Shown here: positions 29,845 to 40,889 of the stretch, piece by piece
Layout: each line of letters opens with the position of its first letter
Numbering within the stretch: position 1 is the stretch's first letter
DNA from: Alentia gelatinosa
Lineage: Eukaryota; Annelida; Polychaeta; Phyllodocida; Polynoidae
Direction of reading: 5' to 3'
NCBI GenBank assembly: GCA_950022655.1
Contig: OX465579.1
Location: 73,915,193-73,979,192 of the forward strand
Length of the DNA stretch: 64,000 nt
The notes under the pieces: generated by a model
The model's database searches: none
What the model saw: only the letters and a program-made list of their open reading frames with translations
Told to the model about the DNA's origin: nothing
Program-made: the position numbers and the translations under genes

Positions 29845-30990
29845 TTAGAAATTGTGTGTGTGTTATTTTCAAACAGGATATAGATAGTAGTGTATATGTA
29901 GCTGAGAACCAGATATATAGCGAAGTATCAAAATTGGTAAGCTATAATGTGCACTGACCTCAACAATATATCATTGAAAAGGGTCATACGAATAATGTCA
30001 TAGTCCAGCAAGCGGGAAGAATATTTGAGCGGTCTAAAGGTCTAGATTCTTGAACGCATTAAAAACTAACATGGACTAAATTAGGAAGACAAACTGGTCG
30101 CAATACAACTGTCTGCAGTCTTGCCTTGGGCCAGGCTCCCCCAAAGCGTTTTTGTTGGCTCTTGTCATTAAACTCTTGACGAATTGTACACGATTAAAAG
30201 TCCCACCAGAGCAATATCAATCAGTGCGGGTTAGCGAGCGAATTAGTCACGCTAGACAAGATTATTCCAGCTATCAGCGTTTACACTATAGACGACTAAA
30301 ACGTGTAGATTGTAGATCGTCAAGCCAATAGTCGTCAGGTGGTTCTCGATTACCTAATATCGGCCGTAATAGTCATCAACCCAAGAATTTCCTCAAGCGT
30401 TTATACTTTTCATATGTACTGATGTCTAGCCATTGACTGCTGGAAGTCGTCAGGTGGTGCAAGATTCAGGAATCCCCGCTTATAATCGCCTTTTTTTTTC
30501 TTGAACATAAATTTATCTCCTTAAGTTGTCATGGAACACAGTACAACCATAAGGCAGCCAAGTCGATTTTGTAGGCATTTTAGTACGAACGATCTTTCGG
30601 GCGGTTTTGCCCTTTATCAAGGTTGACAATTCTTCTTATTTATTATAGTTAGCCATTTATTACGAGGTCTCCCTTGGAAACGTATAGGGCGCCTAAAATT
30701 CACTAACCGGAGATTCTGACATATCAGAATCTCTGCAACTAAAATTGAACTCAACAACAATGTCTGGAATGTTATTTTGATGTTGATTAACTAAAATTGG
30801 CAATAAGTATCTCATTTATTGTCGTGAATCAAAGGAATTATATTGGTTTGCATGTTTACGACACAAAGTAATTGTGAACTATATGTATACTTGTGTATAT
30901 TTATACACCAAATTACTGCCATAGTTGGTCTTCAAGGTGGGATGTGTAGTAGGTGTGTTGTGAGTTTACTTTAGTGGTCGCTGGTGGCAA
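29845..30990. other. Spacer without recognisable gene
   Basis: No gene is visible. At 30711-30732 there is a palindrome AGATTCTGACATATCAGAATCT, almost the same as the palindrome in the hairpin-bearing repeat at 15670-15695, so this is probably a fragment of that family. Confidence 0.5.
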
Positions 30991-31926
30991 CACTGCACGA
31001 AAACCACCATTTTACATATATATACGCCATCGCGATAACGCACGTATCGGCTTGTTTATACTTGTATACACCTCTTATACGCGTCTGCGTTTTGGGCGTC
31101 TACGAAACAGTTTCCATATGTAGACGTGCGCGACTTGGCTGTCTTTCACGCCTGGCGTATTTAAGATAAAACATCCTCTGCTTGACATATATACGCCGGG
31201 CGTATATGTATAGCGATAGAAAATAAAAAAGGAAGTCCTCCACCCCCAGCACCCGCTGCTGCTGTGGATTAACAGTGTGTTGTTTTAGCACTTTAGGCGG
31301 GAGCTCTCTGTGAGGCTCTGTTCCCCTATTGTCTCTGGGCAGGCGGGCGCATGGCTGTGTGCAGACGGGTGTCAAAGCAGCGGGTGTCAAAGCGGCAGGT
31401 GTCAAAGCGGCGTCGGCAGCAGATGTGTGGAGGCACTTGGGGTGGTAGGTTGATAACTGACCAGACCTTGTGTTATATATACAGTACCCAAGGTATGACT
31501 TCAGAAGAGTGGTGTTTTGAAAGACCTTAAAAACGTAAAAAAACCATTTTAAAAAACAAAAAAAACGCTTTGTTTATTACATGTATTTAATGAGAAGATA
31601 ATAAATAGGATTTTAGAACAATTTTATAATCAAAATTGATAATATAACATTGTATTTTCCATATACCAAGGACTTAATGACTAATGGCAAATGAAATATG
31701 CTACCACTGATGTCCCCAAGTGGCAGAGGTCGGAATTATTGGATAGTGGCGTAAATAAACAGAATCAGGCGTATATATGACGTATATAAGACCGCACCAT
31801 GGACACGTATATACGCTACTAGATAAGGCGTCTACGAGACGTCTAATAGGTCGAACTTCTAGACGCAAAATCCTACTGTTAGACACGTTTCGTAAACATA
31901 TGTAAAATAGTGGTTTTTGTGCAGTG
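30991..31926 (+). mobile_element. CACTG-ended DNA element, copy 3 (both ends intact)
   Basis: The terminal inverted repeats of about 30 bases read CACTGCACGAAAACCACC at the left and the mirror GGTTTTTGTGCAGTG at the right. The 3-base duplication CAA flanks the element (30988-30990 and 31927-31929). The interior has two AT-rich arms with many ATATACGCC-like words and a non-coding centre. Copies 1 and 2 share this interior. Without a transposase it must be moved by another element's enzyme. CACTR ends plus a 3-base duplication fit the CMC/EnSpm superfamily (inference). Confidence 0.87.
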
Positions 31927-31929
31927 CAA

Positions 31930-33330
31930 TGAGCAGCCCTGATACATATCTGCCATGACTTACCCATTAGTATATATACACGAGCCCCCAGTGAAATAAA
32001 GAGAGTGAGTGAGGTCCGGGTAAACACAATTTATTATAGACATTTTGATAAACTGTATATCGACGTAGACTGGAAGGAAAGCATCGGCTCGGTTGGAGTA
32101 CTTGTTGGTGATTCGACCAGCATCTGGTTAAAAGGCGGCCACTGGGCAAAGCATGGATTCGTTAACCCTGCTACTGTTAGATCATTGGTGACCCATGGCC
32201 TTTGGTCAGGGGTGGTCATTGCCCCCCCTGGTGACACATTTCACCACCAGCGCACTCCTCGCGCCACCTGTCGCTATCCCCATGCACCGCGAGCCGACCT
32301 GCGTGAGCGGTGCACTCACCTCAGCCTCACAATTCGCTCAGCTCTCCTACCGTACTGACGTACATTTTTCTACACACCCACCCTCACCTTTTCTCTCCTA
32401 CTCACTTCACTCGCAGGGCTATATTTTTATTATTATCTTATTACTCTTATGTAATAACACATAATAACTATACTTCATATGTTATTATCATTATAATTGA
32501 CATACAACATATCTTTGTCAATTATCAATATTCAATATTATTATTAATATTCATACGTACATTGAAGTACACTTATTCATATTAATAAGACTTCATAAAA
32601 TTAATAAAACTTTATTTAGCCCACTACGGCTTTCCTCTTCGTTCATCAGGGATAGGGGTAATGGAACTGGTAATGTCCTCGTAAGTTGTTTGCCCATTTT
32701 ACGATGTGGAGCTCGCCTCTTGTGAGGTGCTTGGTACTTCTGAACTGTCTTGCCAACAAGGCCAATGCCTCTGACTTTTTGAGGACAGCTGTATACATCA
32801 GAAGTGCCAGCTTCTCGTACTGTTCTCTTCAACATGATCTGTTGTTGAGATCCAGTTGGATCAGTGACTGTGGGCATATCAGCTTTGTCATTTTATAGTA
32901 ATATCTCCCACTAATAATTCAGCATCTCAGAAGCATTAATCTGGTTAAATAATGTATACACGCCGTTTTGTGTTGGTGATTCCGAAAATCGCTGCTTTGG
33001 TGTGCTCCCAGAATCTTCTGGAGTGAAGAAGTGAGGAAGGGGTTGAGTTTCAAGGCAATATTTGCCGGCGCCGGTGAGGGGAGGGGTGCTCCACATTTTG
33101 CAGATAGCAGAATTCTGACCCAAGGTCGAAATCGTTGCTCCAGATTCTTTGCTGATTCAATTAAAAATCCAATTTACATCAACCTACATCACTGAAAATG
33201 GTGTTGTAAAAAGTAGCGATACAATGTGAAAATGATAATACCACGCGACATGATCTGATATATTACTGGAGCAATGCTTTCCCCACATTGCTAGCAGCAA
33301 TGAACCCCAGGTGCGCTATATTAGCAGCGC
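31930..33330. other. Spacer with unrecognised open frames
   Basis: A plus-strand frame at 32005-32358 and a minus-strand frame at 32593-32877 are the longest. Neither shows a motif I recognise. The region 32400-32600 is very AT-rich. Nothing else can be supported. Confidence 0.4.
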
Positions 33331-33339
33331 TCTGCTCTA

Positions 33340-34140
33340 GAGGGCGAACTTGGCCGCTGTACGCCGATGTTTCATCCGATCCCTTGATACCAGTCAATCA
33401 TGCATTAACAGATATGTGCCTGGTGATGTTAGAACTACTAGCAAGGAAGCTTATATAGTTCCGCCCTTCAATGAATTCCATGAATCATCGCAATTCCTTA
33501 TCTATGTCTATAGTGACATTGATGTATATTTGCCTTTCATGAACCAGGGAGCATCTAAAAGGCGTGCCATAATTAATCTACCTGGACGGATGCAGTTGTA
33601 GGCATGCCAAGGCTGCTCCTGGGTGTTTTTACATTTTATTACGTTAGACATAATAATCGAGTCTATGTTTCAACTCCTTGACCTTCGCTGGTGGTCAACA
33701 ACAATCTGTACCCCAAGCCAGGTGGGTGCAACTTTTCTTCGGCTTTGGGCTGCCGCAGGCTTTTGAGGAGTCCACATACAAAGTTGTAGTGTTTCCACAA
33801 ACAACATCGATCGCCTGGAATGATGAGGAGAGCATCTAAGTACATCTTAGCTGAGCATCCCCTCATGAGCAAGGATGGCAACGATTGCGTTTGCAACTGT
33901 CTGCATTTGGTTGGCAGATGTGTGACTGCCAAATTGAACGAGTAGGATCACAATAAAAATTGCCAACATTGTGCACAGAAGAGTCCAGTCCTAGGGGGTC
34001 GCTGTTGAAATTTGTATATACGCGGGAGATACCAATTCTCGGCATGAAAGATCACTCATAATTGACTGGAGTTCATCAGTTACCTCCTCCACTGTTTGCA
34101 GGGTGTGTTGCCCGACCATCTTCGTATCCCAGCTTTATAA
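33340..34140 (-). pseudogene. Second DIRS/Ngaro-type reverse transcriptase relic
   Basis: On the minus strand a frame near 33990-33880 reads FGSHTSANQMQTVANAIVAI, followed after a frameshift by MYLDALLIIPGD (the catalytic YLDD box with the second Asp replaced by Ala), then LLKSLRQPKAEEKLHPP. A further shift gives WLGVQIVV, the usual WLG/FLG phrase. Near 33600-33430 broken frames give LACLQLHPSR and a terminal helical part matching the RT-RNase H connection of tyrosine-recombinase retrotransposons. The gene is inactive. It differs from the relic at 6420-7440, so it is another element of the same class. Confidence 0.55.
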
Positions 34141-34675
34141 CATTGCGCGAATCGGCTAGTCACACGAGGTGGTACGCACTGTTAGAATTGAGTGAAGGTT
34201 ATTGGAATCGTCTGTGGTTGATTTATTAAGATCTAGGACCCGGCCTCATAAACATACGGGGAATCCAAAGGACCGTCGAAAAAAGTTGCCAAAGGAGAAG
34301 CAGAAAAAATCCACTTCAGTTGCTGAGGATTCCGATGTCACCGCAAAGAAGATGATAAGAGATAAGAAGGAAATCATTCTACTGTCAATATACAACAATA
34401 CATCAATCGAGAACTGGACTGACTGACTGAAGGTATGTGATGCGAAGACTAGGAGCAAAAACTATGTTCATCATTGATGAAAGACCATGTAATTGTAAAT
34501 AAAAAATAATTAAAAGGTGTTGCTTACATTCAGTCTATGGATAGTCTTCTGTAACCCAGTCACTTGCCATTTCTGCAACTGCCTGACACTAGAATCCAAA
34601 TATACCAAACACCAGTGAGTCTTGAGGTATTTCAGTCATGAGTGACTGGTCATGGTCAGCTGCCTCTACGACCCT
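34141..34675. other. Spacer without recognisable gene
   Basis: A Lys-rich frame at 34202-34426 has no known motif. Nothing else is visible. Confidence 0.4.
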
Positions 34676-35059
34676 GGGGTCTGTTTAATATCGGACGAGC
34701 GAGACTTTGAAAGCTCGTACGGAGGTCGTCCAGCCAGTCTCGTTCAAGAAGCATGTCGCTCGTCCAGGGACGAGCCCCGTACGATACGAGAGAGCTGCCA
34801 TGAGAAAGTCTCGTTCAACAAGAAACTCGTCCAACGGAGAAATCTCGTCCACACTCTCCTACATCGTCTCAAGGTCTCGCATACGGACGACACCCCAAAG
34901 GGGTGTCGTAGCTGAAGCTGAAGCATGTGATAGTGGACCTCCAAAAGGACTGTGATACCCTCTGACACACTCTGACACCCCAACATGGCCCGACAGGCTT
35001 CCGACATGCTTCACAATAACGTTCCGGTATAAGGGCAAGGTTGGTTATACCCCCTCCTC

Positions 35060-35785
35060 CTCTCACCAGTCCTGACTCACCAGTCCTGACTCACCAGTCC
35101 ACACTCACCAGTCCACACTCACCAGTCCACACTCAACAGTCTACACCCACCAGTCCACACTTACCAGTCCACACTTACCAGTCCTCACTCACCAGTCCAC
35201 ACTCAACCGTCCACACTCACCAGTCCACACTCACCAGTCCACACTCAACAGTCCACACTCACCAGTCCACACTCAACAGTTCACACTCAACAGTCCACAC
35301 TTACCAGTCCACACTCACCAGTCCTCACTCACCAGTCCACACTCAACAGTCCACACTCACCAGTCCACACTCACCAGTCCACACTCAACAGTCCACACTC
35401 ACCAGTCCACACTCACCAGTCCACAATCAACAGTCCACACTTACCAGTCCACACTCACCAGTCCTCACTCACCAGTCCACACTCAACAGTCCACACTCAA
35501 CAGTCCACACTCACCAGTCCACACTCAACAGTCCACACTCAACAGTCCACACTCACCAGTCCACACTCACCAGTCCACACTCACCAGTCCACACTCACCA
35601 GTCCACACTCACCAGTCCACACTCAACAGTCCACACTCAACAGTCCACACTCACCAGTCCACACTCACCAGTCCACACTCACCAGTCCACACTCACCAGT
35701 CCACACTCACCGGTCCTCACTCACCAGTCCACACTCACCATTCCACACTCAACAGTCCACACTCACCAGTCCACACTGGCAACAG
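35060..35785. repeat. Minisatellite, 14-bp unit
   Basis: About 50 copies of CAGTCCACACTCAC with variants (CAACAGTCC, CACTTACCAG, CAGTCCTCACT). Because three units make 42 bases, an artificial 251-residue frame runs through it. Confidence 0.97.
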
Positions 35786-35819
35786 TAACGCAGTGATGCC
35801 GTAAAATAGTTTAAAAAGT

Positions 35820-36340
35820 AGTGTGGTTAGAATTGTAACATAATAGTAGGGTTGAAATAATAATGCGGTAATGGTATCACGGTAATGGTAGCGAGGTAAC
35901 GGTGTAAGAATGGTAACATAGTAACAGCATTAAGATGTTGGCATGTAATACTAACGTGGTTAGGGTGTAACATGATTAGAATGGTAACAGAGTGATACAG
36001 TAACGGGGTCAGAATGGTAACGCTGAAACGGGGTTCGAATGGTAACGTAGTAACGCAGTTAGAAATGGTAACGCAGTTAGAATGGTAACGCAGTAACAAG
36101 GTTAAGGATGGGGGTAACGCGGTTAGAACCGTAACATGGTAATGGGGTTAGAATGGTAACGCAGTAAGAAATGGTTATTCGGTAACAGGGTTAGAATGAT
36201 AACGTGGATATGGCAACATTGCAAAGGCGTTTAAATAGTCAAGGTTATACAGTGTAGAGGGTAACATGGAAACCTGGTTATATTGCAAATTAGGTAATGG
36301 TGTTAGAATGGTAATGCAGTTACAATGGTAATGTGTTTGC
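35820..36340. repeat. Degenerate tandem repeat GGTTAGAATGGTAACG
   Basis: Words GTTAGAATGGTAACG, GTAACGCAGT and GTAATGG recur irregularly over about 500 bases. The unit is probably around 16-25 bases and much decayed. Confidence 0.8.
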
Positions 36341-36834
36341 AGAGCGAATGCGATAATTTTACCGATAGTGTGTATGGCGCCATACCAGCACAGTATGGTG
36401 GTACACCTCAACTACCACTTGCATAGCATAGGTTGGTATTTGGAGTAATTTTAGGCATAGGTGTATAGTACTATGGTAATGGTAACGGTTTTCAGATTTA
36501 TCTTTGCCTTTCTCTAACCTACAAATCGACATAAGGCACTTGTAAATCGGACTAGGGGATAGGTAGCATCGCTATTCAAACGGCCTGCTCAGAATCGGGA
36601 ACAGTTGGTGAAGTGCGTACAGCGACACGATTAAGGTCGGGCAGAGTCGGTCATTACCCCAAGGCAAGTAATGCCCGTCCCGATTAAAATCGGGTCTGTG
36701 AAGTGCATATGGCACAGTCACACCGGGAAACGGAAGAGTTATGGACGTGTTGAGCGCTAAAAAGTTCCATCCGTTGGCATCCGTAGGCGAAAGTTGAAGG
36801 GATGGACTACCCCGGTGCAACGCACTGGAAGAGA

Positions 36835-37025
36835 AAAGGTTTAGTTGCGGAAGTTTTGGGGAAAACAAACAGAAGAGTTGCGGAAGAGTTACGGACAATT
36901 ACGGAAGAGTTATAGACGCCAACTGATGTCTACGGAAGTGTTGCGGAGGTGTAACGTATAATTGCGGAAGAGTTACGGAAGACGGGCGGGTAACGGAAAG
37001 GTTGCGGAAACGTTACGAAAGCCGT
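36835..37025. repeat. Degenerate tandem repeat TGCGGAAGAGTTACGG
   Basis: The words TTGCGGAAGAGTTACGGA and close variants recur about eight times over 190 bases. Confidence 0.75.
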
Positions 37026-37027
37026 GA

Positions 37028-38238
37028 GCATATATCCTACATCCCTACATCCCACATCCTACATCCTACATCCTACATCCTACATCCCTACATCCTACAT
37101 CCCCACATCCTACATCCCTACATCCTACATCACTACATCCTACATCCTACATCCTACATCCCTACATCCTACATCCCCACATCCTACATCCTACATCCTA
37201 CATCCTACATCCTACATCCCTACATCCTACATCCCTACATCCTACATCACTACATCACTACATCCTACATCCCTATATGACTACATCCTACATCCTACAT
37301 CCCTACATCCCTACATCCCTATATGACTACATCCTACATCCTACATCCCTACATCCCTACATCCCACATCCTACATCCTACATCCTACATCCTACATCCC
37401 TACATCCTACATCCCTACATCCCTACATCACTACACCACTACATCCTACATCACTACATTACTACATCACTACATCACTACATCCTACATCACTACATTC
37501 TACATCACTACATTCTACATCACTACATCCTATATCCCTACATCCCCACATCCCCACATCCCTACATCATACATCACTACATCCTACATCACTACATTAC
37601 TACATCCCCACATCACTACATCCTACATCACTACATCCTACATCACTACATCACTACACCACTACATCCTACATCACTACATCACTACATCACTACATCC
37701 TACATCACTACATTCTACATCATTACATTCTACATCACTACATCACTACATCCTACATCACTACATCCTACATCCCTACATCACTACACCACTACATCCT
37801 ACATCACTACATCACTACATCACTACATCCTACATCACTACATTCTACATCATTACATTCTACATCACTACATCACTACATCCTACATCACTACATCCCT
37901 ACATCATACATCACTACATCACTACATCTCCACATCACTACATGCTACATCACTACATCACTACATCACTACATCCTACATCCCTATATGACTACATCCT
38001 ACATCCCTACATCCCTACATCCTACATCACTACATCACTACATCTTACATCCCTACATCCCCACATCCCCACATCCCTACATCCTACATCACTACATCAC
38101 TACATCCTACATCACTACATTCTACATCACTGCACCCTACATCACTACATCCTACATCACTATATCCTACATTCCCACATCCTACATCACTTCATTCTAC
38201 ATCACTACATCCCTACATCCCCACATCCCTACATCCTA
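37028..38238. repeat. Minisatellite of TACATCC/TACATCAC units
   Basis: About 1.2 kb of mixed 7- and 8-base units (CTACATC, CCTACATC, ACTACATC) arranged in higher-order blocks. For example, the stretch around 37640-37740 recurs around 37770-37880. Tyr/Ile/Leu/His-rich frames through it are by-products. Confidence 0.97.
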
Positions 38239-38564
38239 TTGAGTGAAGACTATTGCGGGCATTTGGGGGAGTCTGTTTTGCAGTCTGTTTTGCCTTTCGA
38301 AACAGTCCCGGAAGTTGATATTTGGTGCGGGATGCGTCCACTCACTGGTCTCCTGCCTGCCATGGCACCCTCCAGCGGACGACCTGTCGTCTGGACTCAT
38401 ATGGGTCAAACGTAAGAGATTCTGTACGAGCGATAGACCCTGCCCTGGACGACATGCCTTATTAAACCACATTGGACGACAATCGCCCAGAAGGTCGTCC
38501 CTCGCCCTGTATCTCGTATCGTCCAGGTGCAGTCTCGCTCGTCCGATGTTAAACAGACCCCTGA

Positions 38565-40185
38565 GACATTGGCATCCTGCTCCTTGCCCAATATTACAGT
38601 GAATAGCACGCAGTTAGTGAAGGGAACGATTTTTCAGCACATTGTTCTATAGGCAACGTATGTAGAAGGTGCGAGGACGCTCTAAGTAGCCTGGTAGTAG
38701 AATTCATGATCTTGGTGAAAGGATGTTTATTACCGAAGACAAATAAGGAAACTTGGAAAGTACACTCCAAGACGTAATGGCGGAATGGGATGAACTTGAA
38801 ATGGAAAATTCACGTCTGACAGGCTTTTCGAGGATTTAGGTGCACTATCAAAAAATGATCAATCACCATAATGTCCATGTTTAGAATTAGAGTCAAACGA
38901 CTGAACGACACTAAAGCCAGGAATAGTTTCAAAGGAATTCTGTACACGAATATTTCGAAGCTAAAGGATGATCCTAAGTGTTTCATACTGATGACCTGTC
39001 TCGGGAAAAGCAGACGGAAAGGAAATAGCTCAGATGCATTGCCGCATTCACCAAACATCAATACCGAATATCAGTATAAGGACATTGCTAAACTACCGAA
39101 CAACGTAACAATACCGTCAGCAAAGACAGTACATGTAGAAGATGCCCTTGCATTTCAGAGTCATCAATCCTATCTACCGAATATGTTTACATGTAAAATC
39201 AAAGGAGATGTGTGTGTATGGCACTCAAGCGAGCAACTATACTCGTACAGGCTGGCAATCGAGAATGAGGATCTGTGACCGGCAAGGAAAATCAAATTAG
39301 TAGATAACACATATGAAACAAAAAGGCTTGCATGGAACAACATGAAGCGAGAAGTCATGAAATGGACTAATAGTAAAGAACAAAGACTTTGTTCTTTTCA
39401 GAAATCATCACTTTTTTCTTTTTACAAAAACACTATTTATTGCTTAAGTTTTTATTGTTCAGTAATAGTAGTTTATAGTATTGGTGTACCAAAATAATGT
39501 GAGGGATAGCTGACGTCTTTGCGTATAGATAAGGTAACAATAAGGTGTGATACTTCGTTGAGGTGTTTATACCTGACGACTGGTACATTCTATGAACACC
39601 AACGGAGTACATGTACTTCTTTAAATTTGCATTCCATTATAGAATAATTCATCCAGTTTGATTTCGTCAGTGGCTCAAACATCAGTCTGTGGGCTAGGAT
39701 CACTGGTGTTTACACTTACCGATATGGGGAACATGCAATAATCCATCAGCGGTGCCGCATTCTATTAATTGGGGTTAAAATCGATAGGTGTAAACTGGGT
39801 CTATGTTTAGTTTGCTACAATGGAAACAGAAACGGGTCTTGAAGTATATGGTTGTCTTCGCTGCGTCATTCCTCTGAATGTTACCCTGAGCTATGACTCT
39901 GATTCTATTTACAGTAGATGCTGTGCATTGCCTGTGGTGGTGATAGTAAAAATAATGTAGCCACGTTGTAATTCTATTCCCAAGACAACCACTGGAGGAA
40001 ATGAATCTGAATTTCTGAGTATTATCTGTCATAAGCCATTAGCTCAAACCAGGCTAAATCGAAGTCCAATGAATGTACGTAGTAATGGGTTGCCAACGAG
40101 CAGAGTTAGATCGTAATAGGCTGATTTCATTCAGGAATTGCTACCTCTCAGAAGTCGTACTGATCCAGTATGTTGCTTGAATAAG

Positions 40186-40186
<1 letters not shown>
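38565..40186. other. Spacer with one unrecognised plus-strand frame
   Basis: A frame at 38871-39278 (135 residues) starts at an ATG. Its composition looks protein-like (Lys/Ser/Asn, few low-complexity stretches), and the same frame continues after its TGA for another 54 residues or so. I do not recognise a domain. It could be a relic of a transposon gene. The remainder holds nothing I can support. Confidence 0.3.
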
Positions 40187-40216
<30 letters not shown>

Positions 40217-40235
40217 ACACCACACACACACACAC

Positions 40236-40280
<45 letters not shown>
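40187..40280. repeat. Poly-C tract and CA microsatellite
   Basis: A run of about 15 C is followed by about 75 bases of CA repeats with two interruptions. Confidence 0.95.
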
Positions 40281-40285
<5 letters not shown>

Positions 40286-40852
40286 CTTACATCTTTATAT
40301 TATTCCGATTAGGGACTGAGATAACATGACATAACAGTTATTGTAACACTCATCACTGACTCGTTCGTGGAAACGTAGCAAATAAAGATTACAAATAAGA
40401 ACCACCGTACAAATTTAATTCATCCTCCACCCTTTTTTCTGATTTTTCTTTGGTAAAATCCAATTCCTCCATGAAACATAAATACATTTGGCTTCCACCG
40501 TCGTTATGGTCATTTTCTTGTAATTTATCCAGCAATTTAAAGCACCGAGCGACGCGATTGCAAGCAGTAAAGTTTTGATTAGTTTTGGCCCGATTGAATT
40601 CTTTGACTTACAGGGTCGTACACAATCTTTCTCCAATTATCATGATCATATTATACAATGATATAAGACTTAGATAATTTTATTTTTAGAAACATGGATA
40701 AGATCACCTAAATATCATCATGTCAGTGAATAGAAGTTAAGCCTATAACAAGTTTATAGACCTGTTATGTTCATTAAGGATAACTGGAGGTTTGCGGTAA
40801 AGCGTGACAGAAGAGGATCCAGTATCCAGGATACCGGTCACATGGCCGCACA

Positions 40853-40881
40853 GGTCACGTGACGTCACCGGTCACGTGCGG
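40853..40881. promoter_or_regulatory. CRE and E-box palindrome cluster
   Basis: The stretch holds CACGTG (40856-40861), TGACGTCA (40860-40867), ACCGGT and a second CACGTG (40873-40878) within 29 bases. It is followed by TTTAAA and a short GC-rich stretch with TCTCTCCCGGACC. This could be a promoter or the regulatory end of an unidentified repeat element. No ORF clearly follows. Confidence 0.35.
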
Positions 40882-40889
40882 ACGCTGAT

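Larger units (their letters stand above)
34676..38561. mobile_element. Candidate inverted-repeat element packed with tandem arrays
   Basis: The left end begins GGGGTCTGTTTAATATCGGA and continues CGAGCGAGACT. The right end is the reverse complement, with C for T at one position, giving inverted termini of about 31 bases. Both ends are followed inward for 200-300 bases by scattered words such as CTCGTCCA, GTCTCGTTCAA and CGTACGA. Between them lie at least four unrelated tandem arrays. No transposase is seen, and no clear target duplication flanks the ends. The layout resembles foldback elements with repetitive interiors. It could also be a recombination product. Confidence 0.5.

Noticed and set aside
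35041..35796. 251-residue open frame of Ser/Thr/Pro/His repeats
   Set aside because: It is a by-product of a 14-bp minisatellite in which three units make a multiple of three.
37002..38242. Tyr/Ile/Leu/His-rich frames of up to 321 residues
   Set aside because: They follow from the TACATCC/TACATCAC minisatellite, and several frames are open at once.
40138..40329. Pro/His/Thr-rich frame
   Set aside because: It is the poly-C and CA repeat read as protein.
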